Shown here: piece after piece, positions 27,651 through 36,124 of the stretch
Layout of the letters: every line of letters begins with the position of its first letter
How positions within the stretch are numbered: the stretch's first letter is position 1
NCBI RefSeq assembly: GCF_001375535.1
Contig: NZ_LN831197.1
Coordinates: 4,242,660-4,306,659 of the forward strand
Direction: 5' to 3'
Origin: Bacillus niameyensis
GTDB taxonomy: Bacteria > Bacillota > Bacilli > Bacillales > Bacillaceae_C
DNA: 64,000 nucleotides
The notes under the pieces: generated by a model
The model's database searches: none
What the model was told of the DNA's origin: nothing
Seen by the model: the letters and a program-made list of their open reading frames with translations, nothing else
Translations under genes and position numbers: made by a program

Positions 27651-29171
27651 ATGATTAAGAAGGTTCAATTACCATTACAAACATTGAATTTAGTTGTAGG
27701 TTTTATGGTGTGGGTTATCATATCGGCATTATTGCCATTTATTATCGAAGACATTTCAATCCCAGCAGAGAAATTAGCGATTCTTACAGCGATCCCAGTT
27801 GTCTTAGGATCGATCTTACGTGTTCCACTAGGTTATTATGCTAATATTTTTGGAGCAAGAGTTATTTTTCTTATTAGCTTCATCTTATTGCTATTCCCAG
27901 TTTACTATATTAGTGAAGCATCTAGTTTTACTGATCTTGTAATTGGCGGTTTGTTTTTAGGAATTGCGGGGGCTGTTTTCTCAGTTGGTGTTACGTCATT
28001 GCCCAAATATTTTCCGAAAGAAAAGCATGGTCTTGTTAACGGGATTTACGGAGCGGGAAATATTGGGACAGCGATTACGACATTTGCTGCACCTGTCATT
28101 GCAACGCAAATTGGCTGGTCGCAAACTGTTAAGCTTTATTTAATTTTGTTATTGGTTTTCTGTATTTTAAACTTTTTTATGGGTGATCGGAAAGAAACAA
28201 AAGTGAAGACACCAATGATCGAACAAATTAAAGGTGTCTATAAAAATGAAAAACTATGGTTCTTTTCCCTGTTCTATTTCATTACGTTTGGCTCATTTGT
28301 AGCGTTCACAGTATATTTACCGAACTTCTTAGTCGATTATTTTCAATTGGATAAAGTAGATGCTGGAATGAGGACAGCAGGTTTTATTGCTGTGGCAACG
28401 TTCTTACGCCCAGTAGGCGGATGGCTCGCTGATAAATTCCAGCCGTTGTTCTTGTTGATGGGTGTGTTTCTCACTTACACAGGCGCAGCTATTATTCTTG
28501 CATTTTCACCATCCATTAGATTATATACAGTAGGCTGTATTGCAATCGCGATTTGTGCTGGAATCGGAAATGGTGTTATCTTCAAACTTGTTCCTTTTTA
28601 TTTCAATAAACAGGCTGGTACAGTGAACGGGATTGTTTCCGCATTGGGAGGCCTTGGAGGATTTTTCCCTCCACTATTGCTTGCAGCGATATACTCCATG
28701 ACAGGCCAATATTCGATTGGCTTCATGTTATTATCACAAGTGGCTTTGGTCAGTTTCGTGTTAGTCGTTTGGTTGTATTATATGGATCGTTTAAGCCTAT
28801 CTTCAGAAGTGTTTAACTCAACAGGGCAAGGGATTTTAGTAACAGACCGAAATGGCCAAATTAAAGCAGTTAACCCCACTTTTACTAAGCTTACGGGGTA
28901 TGAAGAAGATGAAGTGGTCAATGAAAAGCCAAGTATACTAAGTTCAGGAAGACATTCTAAGGATTTCTATAAAGAGATGTGGGGAAGTATTAAGGAATTT
29001 GGCGAATGGCAAGGAGAAATTTGGAATCGCCGAAAAAATGGGGAAGAATATTTACAGTGGTTAAATATTAGTGCTGTTAAGGATGACTCGGGAGAAGATG
29101 TGCGATATGTCGGGACGTTTTCGGATATTACTTCCCGTCATGAAAATCGAGAAAAACAAAGCCCGTTATAA
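27651..29171 (+). CDS. narK: Nitrate/nitrite MFS transporter NarK fused to a C-terminal PAS domain
   Basis: The first 385 residues form a twelve-helix NarK/NasA-type major facilitator that should import nitrate or exchange it for nitrite (KVQLPLQTLNLVVG start; nitrate signatures GIAGAVFSVG and GIYGAGNIGTA). After the last helix (VLVVWLYYMDRL) a PAS domain follows at about 392-500: FNSTGQGILVTDRNG, VNPTFTKLTGYEEDEV and the PAC part YVGTFSDITSR. Stand-alone NarK ends near residue 390-400, so this is a real fusion. ATG 27651 is preceded by AAAGGTGG. No stop or frame break separates the domains. Confidence 0.92.
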   Translation: MIKKVQLPLQTLNLVVGFMVWVIISALLPFIIEDISIPAEKLAILTAIPVVLGSILRVPLGYYANIFGARVIFLISFILLLFPVYYISEASSFTDLVIGGLFLGIAGAVFSVGVTSLPKYFPKEKHGLVNGIYGAGNIGTAITTFAAPVIATQIGWSQTVKLYLILLLVFCILNFFMGDRKETKVKTPMIEQIKGVYKNEKLWFFSLFYFITFGSFVAFTVYLPNFLVDYFQLDKVDAGMRTAGFIAVATFLRPVGGWLADKFQPLFLLMGVFLTYTGAAIILAFSPSIRLYTVGCIAIAICAGIGNGVIFKLVPFYFNKQAGTVNGIVSALGGLGGFFPPLLLAAIYSMTGQYSIGFMLLSQVALVSFVLVVWLYYMDRLSLSSEVFNSTGQGILVTDRNGQIKAVNPTFTKLTGYEEDEVVNEKPSILSSGRHSKDFYKEMWGSIKEFGEWQGEIWNRRKNGEEYLQWLNISAVKDDSGEDVRYVGTFSDITSRHENREKQSPL

Positions 29172-29690
29172 TATGAGCGAGATTCGAGATATATGAGTGA
29201 GATTCGGGATATATGAGCGAGATCCGGGATATATGAGTGAGATTCGTGATATATGAGCGAAATTCGGAATATATGAGCGAGATTCGTGATATATGAGCGA
29301 GATTCGAGAAATATGAGCGAGATTCGGGAAATATGAGCGAGATTCGGGAAATATGAGCGAGATCCGGGAAATATGAGTGAGATTCGGAATATATGAGCAA
29401 GATTTGGGATATATGAGCGAGATCCGGGAAATATGAGCGAGATTCGTGATATATGAGCGAGATTCGAAATATATGAGTGAGATTCGGGATATATGAGCGA
29501 GACCCGGGATATATGAGTGAGATTCGAGAAATATGAGTGAGATTCGTGATATATGAGTGAGATTCGAGATATATGAGTGAGATTCGAGAAATATGAGCGA
29601 GATTCGTGATATATGAGTGAGATTCGAGAAATATGAGTGAGATTCGTGATATATGAGCGAGATTCGGGAAATATGAGCGAGATCCGGGAT
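29171..29690. repeat. 20-bp tandem repeat array, about 26 copies
   Basis: The unit ATATGAGCGAGATTCGGGAT repeats head to tail with strict 20-bp spacing. Copies vary mainly at three places: C/T in GAGCGAG/GAGTGAG, TTCGG/TCCGG, and the bases after TTCG (GGG, GTG, GAG, GGA). It begins right at the narK stop and ends 100 bases before moaA. There are no unique spacers, so it is not a CRISPR array. The minus strand stays open in two frames only because the period is not a multiple of three and the unit lacks stops. Confidence 0.97.
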
Positions 29691-29790
29691 CGAAGTATGC
29701 CTGAATTTCAAAATACTTACAATCCATACTGTTTTAGTTTTATTCGCAAGTATGTTGAAATAGAATTGGAGTAAGGGAGAGGAGGAGAGC

Positions 29791-30807
29791 ATGACGAAAC
29801 AATCAATTTATGATCAATTAAAAAGGCCAATGCGAGATTTACGACTTTCTGTGACAGATCGCTGTAATTTTCGGTGTACGTATTGCATGCCAAAAGAAAT
29901 TTTTGGTGATGATTATGCTTTTATGCCTAAAAGTGAATTATTAAGTTTCGAGGAAATGGTTCGGCTTGCTTCCTTATTTGCTTCGCTTGGAGTCAAGAAA
30001 ATCCGATTGACCGGCGGGGAGCCGTTAATGAGAAGGAACCTCCCAGAACTTGTCGGCCAATTGATGCACATAGAAGGTATAGAAGATATTGGTCTTACTA
30101 CAAACGGAATGCTATTAAAAACGTATGCGAAAGATTTATACTCGGCTGGATTAAGAAGGCTGAATGTCAGTTTAGACGCATTAGATCCAGAAGTGTTTGG
30201 GAAGATTAATGGTCGTGGTATTAAGCCTGAATATATTTTAAAAAATATCGATTTTGCACGAGAAATTGGTTTTGAAATAAAAATGAATATGGTTGTGCAA
30301 AAAGGAGTGAATGACCAAGAGATCATCCCAATGGCTCGCTATTTTAAGGATCGCGGGATCACTCTACGTTTCATCGAATTTATGGATGTTGGGAATGACA
30401 ATGGTTGGAGCTTTGAAAAAGTCGTTACGAAAAAAGAGATTTATGAAATGTTAAAAGATGCTTTTGAGCTCGAACCTGTTGATCCTCACTATTTCGGTGA
30501 AGTTGCTAAACTGTATCGTTATTCTGATAATGATGCACAAGTCGGTTTCATTACTTCTGTGTCGGAATCTTTCTGTTCAACGTGTACTCGGGCTCGTTTG
30601 TCATCGGAAGGGAAATTTTATTCTTGCTTATTTGCTTCAAATGGTTTTGATTTTAAAAAGATGTTGCGGGACGGTGCCTCCGACGATGAATTACGGGAAA
30701 AAATTTGTCAGCTGTGGGACCGCAGATCGGACCGTTATTCGGATGAACGGACAGAATGGACAGCCCGGAATAAAAAGAAAATAGGGATGTCTTATATTGG
30801 TGGATAA
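29791..30807 (+). CDS. moaA: GTP 3',8-cyclase MoaA
   Basis: Radical SAM enzyme for the first step of molybdenum cofactor synthesis, GTP to 3',8-cyclo-GTP. It has 338 residues. The N-terminal cluster is C25-X3-C29-X2-C32 ([10 protein letters not shown]). The C-terminal cluster is [18 protein letters not shown]. The protein ends in the conserved Gly-Gly tail (YIGG). GAGGAGGAG precedes ATG 29791. It stands beside the nar block whose NarG needs the cofactor. No other moa or moe gene is present in the window. Confidence 0.96.
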   Translation: MTKQSIYDQLKRPMRDLRLSVTDRCNFRCTYCMPKEIFGDDYAFMPKSELLSFEEMVRLASLFASLGVKKIRLTGGEPLMRRNLPELVGQLMHIEGIEDIGLTTNGMLLKTYAKDLYSAGLRRLNVSLDALDPEVFGKINGRGIKPEYILKNIDFAREIGFEIKMNMVVQKGVNDQEIIPMARYFKDRGITLRFIEFMDVGNDNGWSFEKVVTKKEIYEMLKDAFELEPVDPHYFGEVAKLYRYSDNDAQVGFITSVSESFCSTCTRARLSSEGKFYSCLFASNGFDFKKMLRDGASDDELREKICQLWDRRSDRYSDERTEWTARNKKKIGMSYIGG

Positions 30808-30811
30808 GTTC

Positions 30812-30855
30812 AAAAAACGGCGACTCATTGAAATAGGAAATGAGTTGCCGTTTTC
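30812..30855. terminator. Bidirectional terminator after moaA
   Basis: AAAACGGCGACTCATT pairs with AATGAGTTGCCGTTTT (one mismatch) around a 9-base loop, with A and T runs outside. It serves moaA and any minus-strand transcript from the right. Confidence 0.88.
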
Positions 30856-30857
30856 GA

Positions 30858-30959
30858 TTAATATTGAAAAAGATACTCTTCCACAGGCTCAGAAACTTTG
30901 AAACTCATATTTAATCCTTTTATATAAAAGTCAATATAGGGCATATTATTATAAGTCAC
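30858..30959 (-). CDS. Possible small protein of 33 residues
   Basis: A minus-strand frame starts at GTG 30959 and ends at a TAA directly before the bidirectional terminator. AGGAGG lies 11 bases upstream of the GTG. The product reads VTYNNMPYIDFYIKGL, then NMSFKVSEPVEEYLFQY. I do not recognise it. Support comes from the ribosome site and the terminator placement only. An internal ATG at codon 6 is an alternative start. It may be chance. Confidence 0.3.
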   Translation of the reverse strand: MTYNNMPYIDFYIKGLNMSFKVSEPVEEYLFQY

Positions 30960-31027
30960 TATTGAAGCGACCTCCTTTAGTTCGTAAAATGAACAACCTC
31001 CTATCTATATTTTTTCCACCAAGTTTC

Positions 31028-31088
31028 AGTTGCAAATAGGCAATTTTTCGTTGCAACTAGTGGTTTACCTTAGCTCAAGTTGCCTATT
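31028..31088. promoter_or_regulatory. Nested inverted repeats upstream of the aldehyde dehydrogenase gene
   Basis: AGTTGCAA (31028) and TTGCAACT (31051) face each other, and AATAGGCAA (31034) pairs with TTGCCTATT (31080). The two alternative pairings overlap. They could be operator half-sites or an alternative-structure leader. No promoter hexamers stand out. The rest of 30960-31158 holds nothing else I can name. Confidence 0.35.
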
Positions 31089-31158
31089 ATTACGGTATAG
31101 TGATGATTTTTGCTAAAATGAGGAAAATAAATGGTCCAAATAGAAAGGAGTCCAGATC

Positions 31159-32550
31159 ATGGCAAATACGATCCAAGTTAAAAATCCAGCTACAGGTGAA
31201 TTCATTGATGAGGTGAACATTCAAACAGATGCTGAAATAAAAAAGGCCGTACAAAGAGGTCATGAGGCTTTTCAAAAATGGTCCAAAACGAATGCACATG
31301 AACGTTCTCGGTTAATGAGAGCTTGGAGTGATAAAGTTAAGGAAAATAAGGAAGAGCTAGCGAAGCTGATGACCTTAGAAAACGGTAAGCCGTTAAACGA
31401 ATCTCGGGGAGAAATTGATTATTCAACAGATTATTTAGATTGGTATGCGGAGGAAGCTAAGCGAATTTATGGTCGAACGATTCCATCCCATACAGATTCA
31501 AAGCGGCTCATCGTAACAAGAGAGCCTATTGGACTTGTCGCAGCGATTACCCCATGGAATTTTCCAACTGCGATGATGGCCCGGAAAGCAGCGCCTGCAC
31601 TTGCAGCTGGTTGTACATTTATTGTGAAACCTGCTCCAGAAACTCCTTTATCTGGTATGAAATTTATTGATTATGCCTATGAAGTCGGAATTCCAAGAGA
31701 TGTGATCCAATATGTGATCGGTGAGGGAAGTGTTGTTGGAGAAATTTTCACGGGAAGTGAATTTGTCCGAAAAATAACGTTCACTGGATCAACAGCTGTC
31801 GGGAAGTTGTTAATCAAAAACAGTTCTAATAACATTCAGCACGCCACTATGGAATTAGGTGGACATGCACCTTTAATCATTGCTGAAGATGCCGATATCG
31901 AGTTAGCAGCACAGCAAGCGATCGCCACGAAATTCCGAAATGCTGGACAAACATGCGTATGTGCTAATCGAATTATTGTTCATGAAAAGGTGATGGAGCC
32001 ATTCATCGAAAAATTTGTTGCTGGGGTGAAGAAGTTAACAGTTGGCAACGGTTTAGAGGAAGGAACGGATATAGGACCAATCATTAACGAGAAGGGTTAT
32101 ACGAAAATCGTCAAACAAATCGAGGATGCAATTGGAAAAGGAGCAGAAGTACTCGTTGGAAATCAGGTCAATGCTAATCCTGAAAAAGGCTACTTCTTCG
32201 TGTATCCAACCGTATTGAAAAATGTGAAAACAGATATGACGATTATGCATGAAGAAACATTTGGTCCAGTTGCTCCGATCACAAGCTTTAAGAAGATTGA
32301 AGAAGCTGTTGAATTAGCAAACGGGACTCCATATGGATTAGCAGCGTACTTTTTCACAAATGATTATCGAACGGGTGTTTATTTACACGAGCATTTAAAA
32401 TTTGGTATTATCGGATGGAATGATGGTGGCCCCTCTGCAGCTCATGTTCCATTTGGTGGCATGAAGGAGAGCGGTCTAGGTCGTGAAGGTGGTATCGAAG
32501 GGATCGAACCATACCTTGAGACTAAATACATGTCGATTGGCGGTTTGTAG
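31159..32550 (+). CDS. gabD: NAD(P)-dependent aldehyde dehydrogenase, succinate-semialdehyde type
   Basis: A 463-residue aldehyde dehydrogenase oxidising an aldehyde, most likely succinate semialdehyde, to the acid. The Rossmann segment has [20 protein letters not shown]. The cofactor loop is [10 protein letters not shown], the catalytic Glu is in MELGGHAP and the catalytic Cys is in GQTCVCANR. The sequence class fits GabD-like enzymes, but the substrate is inferred. AAAGGAG precedes ATG 31159. No gabT or gabR neighbour is present. Confidence 0.85.
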   Translation: MANTIQVKNPATGEFIDEVNIQTDAEIKKAVQRGHEAFQKWSKTNAHERSRLMRAWSDKVKENKEELAKLMTLENGKPLNESRGEIDYSTDYLDWYAEEAKRIYGRTIPSHTDSKRLIVTREPIGLVAAITPWNFPTAMMARKAAPALAAGCTFIVKPAPETPLSGMKFIDYAYEVGIPRDVIQYVIGEGSVVGEIFTGSEFVRKITFTGSTAVGKLLIKNSSNNIQHATMELGGHAPLIIAEDADIELAAQQAIATKFRNAGQTCVCANRIIVHEKVMEPFIEKFVAGVKKLTVGNGLEEGTDIGPIINEKGYTKIVKQIEDAIGKGAEVLVGNQVNANPEKGYFFVYPTVLKNVKTDMTIMHEETFGPVAPITSFKKIEEAVELANGTPYGLAAYFFTNDYRTGVYLHEHLKFGIIGWNDGGPSAAHVPFGGMKESGLGREGGIEGIEPYLETKYMSIGGL

Positions 32551-32577
32551 AAGGAAATCGGAAGAAGGTAAGAATAA

Positions 32578-33093
32578 ATGAAAATTGCAGTAGGTTCGAA
32601 AAATCAAGCAAAGTTAAAAGCAGTAGAAACAGTTGTTCAAATGGCTGGAAGAAAAGCAGAGATCATACCTGTGGATGCGCCATCTAATGTAAGTGGAATG
32701 CCCTTTTCTGATGAGGAAACAATGCAGGGAGCGATCAACCGCGCAGAATATTGTGTTCAGCACGAAGATGTCCATTTCGGCATTGGCTTAGAAGGTGGAG
32801 TAACAGAAACATCATCTGGTCTATTTTTAATCAATTGGGGAGCACTTGCTGAAAAGGGGAAAGAGACCATCGTTGCAGGTGGAGCAAGAATTAAGCTTCC
32901 GGAAGAAATTGCTGTACGACTTCGCGCTGGTGAAGAATTAGGTCCCGTTATGGATGACTATTGCCAGCAAGAGAATATTCGCCATAACGAAGGGGCCATT
33001 GGTGTTTTTACCGATGGATTAGTCAACCGAGCCGATATGTTTACTCATATTATGAAATTACTGATCGGGCAACATCGATATTGGACAAAATAA
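32578..33093 (+). CDS. DUF84 / YjjX-type inosine/xanthosine triphosphatase
   Basis: A 171-residue house-cleaning NTPase that hydrolyses non-canonical purine triphosphates such as ITP and XTP. It begins with MKIAVGSKNQAKLKAVE, the phosphate-binding start of the fold. It contains GMPFSDEETMQGAINRA and GIGLEGGVTE, both typical of the family. AAGAAGGT lies upstream. It is 27 bases after gabD and probably co-transcribed with it. Substrate assignment is from the family. Confidence 0.82.
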   Translation: MKIAVGSKNQAKLKAVETVVQMAGRKAEIIPVDAPSNVSGMPFSDEETMQGAINRAEYCVQHEDVHFGIGLEGGVTETSSGLFLINWGALAEKGKETIVAGGARIKLPEEIAVRLRAGEELGPVMDDYCQQENIRHNEGAIGVFTDGLVNRADMFTHIMKLLIGQHRYWTK

Positions 33094-33206
33094 ATTGCAA
33101 TGCATGTATACTCACCTTGAATCTGTACAAGTTCGAGTCAAAAAGCAGAGAAAGTATCCCACAGCGTGAAGTTTTACTTATCCTAAATTGTGTATGCTCC
33201 AGGTAA

Positions 33207-33232
33207 AAAGGGGATCGCTATTGGATCCCCAT
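33207..33232. terminator. Bidirectional terminator between DUF84 gene and ytoQ
   Basis: GGGGATC and GGATCCCC form a stem with a 6-base loop, preceded by A5, between two convergent genes. Confidence 0.7.
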
Positions 33233-33247
33233 TTGTAATACAGATCT

Positions 33248-33688
33248 TTATTCAAAAATATAACTTAATGCTTTAATTGCCTGGTTAACAGATTCTACGG
33301 TTGCATTCGCCTTCCTAGATAACTCTTTTAATGGATGGTGCAGTTCCTCAGGACGAATAATAATTAATGGTTTTCCATTCGCCAATGCTGCACTAGCATC
33401 CATAGCTGTATTCCATTGTCGATACTTTTCACCAAACAAAGCGATAACTAGGTCGGCCTTTTGCATTAACACTTGCGTGCGCAAATTATTAAAGCTAGAA
33501 GCGGCTGCATCACGAAATACGGCATTAGGTTGTTTTCCGAGAATTTCTTCCCCAATTGCATCGGAACGATCATGATCTTCCATTGGGCCGACAAAATCAA
33601 CAGGGAGTTTTAAAGCTTGGGCCTTTTCCTTAATTTCAGTTCGCCACTCACTATGTATCTCTCCTGCTAAATAAACAGTTAATCTCAT
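33248..33688 (-). CDS. ytoQ: YtoQ family protein
   Basis: A 146-residue protein with a Rossmann-like nucleoside deoxyribosyltransferase/TIR-type fold pattern: TVYLAGEIHSEWR at the start, DHDRSDAIGEEILG and KADLVIALFGEKYRQWN. The family is conserved in Bacillaceae and its biochemical role is not established. GGAGGG precedes ATG 33688 on the minus strand. It belongs to the same yto/ytp neighbourhood as ytoP and ytpP in B. subtilis. Confidence 0.8.
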   Translation of the reverse strand: MRLTVYLAGEIHSEWRTEIKEKAQALKLPVDFVGPMEDHDRSDAIGEEILGKQPNAVFRDAAASSFNNLRTQVLMQKADLVIALFGEKYRQWNTAMDASAALANGKPLIIIRPEELHHPLKELSRKANATVESVNQAIKALSYIFE

Positions 33689-33892
33689 CTTACATCCCTC
33701 CTGCTTTGATTTCCTTCATTGTAGCATCAATCCGACTATGTTGCTAAAAACAGCTTTTACACCAAATTAAAACGCAGTATGAATGTTAGATTATCTAAAA
33801 ACTACCATCTAGAAATATCAAACTGGGGTTGTCAATATGTTTTTAGTAGTAGTATGATAGATTCAGGCAGGAGTGTTAGGGGGAAACAATCT

Positions 33893-34405
33893 ATGAAAAA
33901 GGTAATTGCAGGAACTTTGGTTTTATTTTCGATTTTCTTTCTTGCCGCTTGCGGAGCATCTATTGAAAAAGAAAAGGTGAAAGCCGAAGATAGAGCTGAA
34001 AAGGCTTTCAATGCGGATCCAGAAGCGGCAAACGAGGAAGTCCAAGTGCTTCATTTTTATCTGCCGACAGATATGAGTGTGAAGAGTGATAAGCCCAATA
34101 ATATCATTCTAGAGAAAAAGGATCATCCGTACATATTCTTCTATAATCAGAATGAACCTAATAATAGTCAGGCATTATATGACAACATGGTAAATGAAGA
34201 AGAGGGTGCTTTTATCGTCAATAAGACTTTCTCAGACCAGAATCGTTTTGGCTACTTAATGATTACTGGGATCGATGAGGAAACATTTGAAGTGACGGCT
34301 GGTATTGGTGGAATGAAAGTAACGACTGAGTCTAAAACAAAAAATGTTTCAGACGACGCAGAAACAATGATGAAAATCGTAGCTTCTGCTTCCTTGAAAG
34401 AGTGA
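33893..34405 (+). CDS. Putative lipoprotein of unknown function
   Basis: A 170-residue secreted protein with a lipoprotein signal peptide (MKKVIAGTLVLFSIFFLAAC) and lipobox LAAC-G, so it should be anchored to the outer face of the membrane. The mature part is charged and beta-rich, with no motif I recognise. ATG 33893 follows a GGGGG ribosome site; the longer upstream frame would add about 38 residues without one. A terminator follows. Confidence 0.75.
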   Translation: MKKVIAGTLVLFSIFFLAACGASIEKEKVKAEDRAEKAFNADPEAANEEVQVLHFYLPTDMSVKSDKPNNIILEKKDHPYIFFYNQNEPNNSQALYDNMVNEEEGAFIVNKTFSDQNRFGYLMITGIDEETFEVTAGIGGMKVTTESKTKNVSDDAETMMKIVASASLKE

Positions 34406-34446
34406 CAACAAGAGGGAAAATCAATCATTATTCTTATGCTAAAAAC

Positions 34447-34491
34447 GAGCATCCATTCGTCGACGAATCGACTTTTGGGTGTTCTTTTTTT
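34447..34491 (+). terminator. Terminator after the lipoprotein gene
   Basis: GAGCATCCA and TGGGTGTTC pair using G-U pairs. The loop itself contains the palindrome ATTCGTCGACGAAT. T7 follows. Confidence 0.8.
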
Positions 34492-34541
34492 ATGATAAAT
34501 TAGTGCTATTCTTTGCAGATAAAAAGTTTTTTAAAAAAGGA

Positions 34542-34570
34542 TAGACAAATATCGATACTGTCTTTACACT
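34542..34570 (+). promoter_or_regulatory. Sigma-A type promoter before the PTS EIIC-like gene
   Basis: TAGACA and TACACT are separated by 17 bases and lie 34 bases upstream of the gene start. Both hexamers differ from consensus, so strength is uncertain. Confidence 0.5.
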
Positions 34571-34603
34571 AGTTAAGTAGATGGATTGACAGGGGGATAT
34601 ATC

Positions 34604-35623
34604 ATGAAAAATTTCTTGCAAAAAAAAGGAATTCATCTTACAGCAAAAGCTTATTTGATTGATGCCTTAAGTTATATGGCGCTTGGACTTTTTTCATCTT
34701 TAATAATTGGATTAATCATCAAAACTATCGGTCAAGAGGTAAAATGGCCATTGCTTGTTGAAATGGGCGAGTTGGCGATGGGTTTAATGGGGCCGGCCAT
34801 TGGCGCAGCGATCGCAGTAGGTCTTGGAGCACCACCTCTCGTTATCTTTGCAGCAGTTGTGACGGGAGCAGCTGGAGCAGCGCTTGGTGGGGGGCCTGCA
34901 GGAAGTTATGTTGCCGCATTAATTTCAGTAGAAATTGGTAAACTAATAAGTAAAGAAACGAAAGTGGATATTATTGTTACTCCATTTGTGACGATATTCA
35001 CAGGATTTTTAGTTGCTAAATTTATTGGTCCATCACTTGGAAAGTTTTTAACATTATTTGGAAGTTGGATTGTTTGGGCTACTGAACAAAAGCCAATTAT
35101 GATGGGAATCCTCGTAGCAACGTTGATGGGTCTGGCTTTGACAGCTCCTATTTCAAGTGCAGCTATTGCAATCATGTTGGATTTAAGTGGACTTGCGGCA
35201 GGGGCAGCGACAATTGGTTGCTGTGCACAAATGATTGGTTTCGCCGTATCCAGTTACCGTGAAAATAAAATTGGTGGCTTGCTTGCCATTGGGATTGGTA
35301 CGTCAATGCTTCAAGTGCCTAATATTATTCGCTATCCCTTAATCTTAATACCGCCAACTGTGGCTGGAATCATACTGGCTCCTATTGCTACAACGATTTG
35401 GCCTATGACTAGTAATGCTGAAGGTGCTGGTATGGGAACTAGTGGATTTGTCGGCCAAATTATGACATTCCAAACGATGGGTTTTTCATCGACCGTTTTG
35501 ATGCAAGTCGTTGTATTGCATATTATTGCTCCAGCTGTGATAAGCTTACTTATATCAGAGTTTATGAGAAAGCGTGGCTGGATTAAACCAGGCCAAATGC
35601 TAATCAACACGGGAGGGAAATAA
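34604..35623 (+). CDS. PTS EIIC-like membrane transporter (PTS_EIIC_2 family)
   Basis: A 339-residue protein with about eight to ten very hydrophobic, glycine- and alanine-rich helices, for example GAAGAALGGGPAGSYVAAL and TAPISSAAIAIMLDLSGLAA. It resembles the stand-alone PTS_EIIC_2 group (PF13303), which lacks attached EIIA or EIIB domains. None of these partners is encoded nearby, so real PTS function is uncertain. ATG 34604 follows AGGGGGA. It is followed one base later by the thioredoxin-like gene. Confidence 0.75.
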   Translation: MKNFLQKKGIHLTAKAYLIDALSYMALGLFSSLIIGLIIKTIGQEVKWPLLVEMGELAMGLMGPAIGAAIAVGLGAPPLVIFAAVVTGAAGAALGGGPAGSYVAALISVEIGKLISKETKVDIIVTPFVTIFTGFLVAKFIGPSLGKFLTLFGSWIVWATEQKPIMMGILVATLMGLALTAPISSAAIAIMLDLSGLAAGAATIGCCAQMIGFAVSSYRENKIGGLLAIGIGTSMLQVPNIIRYPLILIPPTVAGIILAPIATTIWPMTSNAEGAGMGTSGFVGQIMTFQTMGFSSTVLMQVVVLHIIAPAVISLLISEFMRKRGWIKPGQMLINTGGK

Positions 35624-35624
35624 G

Positions 35625-35942
35625 ATGGAAAAATTGCAGTCAAAAGAACAATTTGAACAATTAAAGAATGAAGAAAGAGCCATCTTCATGTTTTCGGCGG
35701 ACTGGTGTTCTGATTGCCGCTTTATCGATCCGTTCTTACCAAGGCTAGAGGCAGATTATCCAGAATATATATTTACTTACGTTGATCGTGATCAGTTCAT
35801 TGATTTGTGTGGGGAACTAGATATTTTCGGTATTCCAAGCTTCATTGCCTATCATGACGGTGAAGAAGCTGGTCGTTTTGTCAGCAAGGACCGTAAAACG
35901 TTAGAGGAAATTGAAGATTTTATAAACGGATTATCTGAATAA
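35625..35942 (+). CDS. ytpP: Thioredoxin-like protein YtpP
   Basis: A 105-residue thioredoxin fold protein with active site WCSDC in SADWCSDCRF, and the cis-Pro in FGIPSFIAY. It lacks a signal peptide, so it acts in the cytoplasm. The active site differs from WCGPC of classical thioredoxin, suggesting a different redox potential or partner. GGGAGGG lies at the end of the previous gene. The ytpP name comes from sequence and neighbourhood. Confidence 0.85.
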   Translation: MEKLQSKEQFEQLKNEERAIFMFSADWCSDCRFIDPFLPRLEADYPEYIFTYVDRDQFIDLCGELDIFGIPSFIAYHDGEEAGRFVSKDRKTLEEIEDFINGLSE

Positions 35943-35947
35943 TGATA

Positions 35948-35981
35948 AAGAAGGTTACTCTTAAGGGGTAACCTTCTTTTA
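35948..35981 (+). terminator. Terminator after ytpP
   Basis: AGAAGGTTACTC pairs with GGGTAACCTTCT (one mismatch) around a short loop, then TTTTATT. Confidence 0.9.
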
Positions 35982-36124
35982 TTAAGAATACACTAGGATT
36001 ATAAGAAAACCGGCCCTTCATGAGCAGAAAAGTGTTCAAAGCTATGAAATCATTAGATAATGTTTTTAAAGATTTGCGAGGTAAAATAATTTTTGAAATT
36101 TGTTAGGCAGGGGAAATGTACAGT

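Noticed and set aside
29171-29690. Tandem array considered as a CRISPR
   Set aside because: Units are contiguous 20-mers with no unique spacers and no cas genes are nearby.
29128-29792. Two minus-strand open frames of about 200 residues with Ser/Ile/Tyr-rich 20-residue repeats
   Set aside because: They are the translation of the 20-bp tandem array in frames that happen to lack stops; there is no ribosome site and both frames are equally open.
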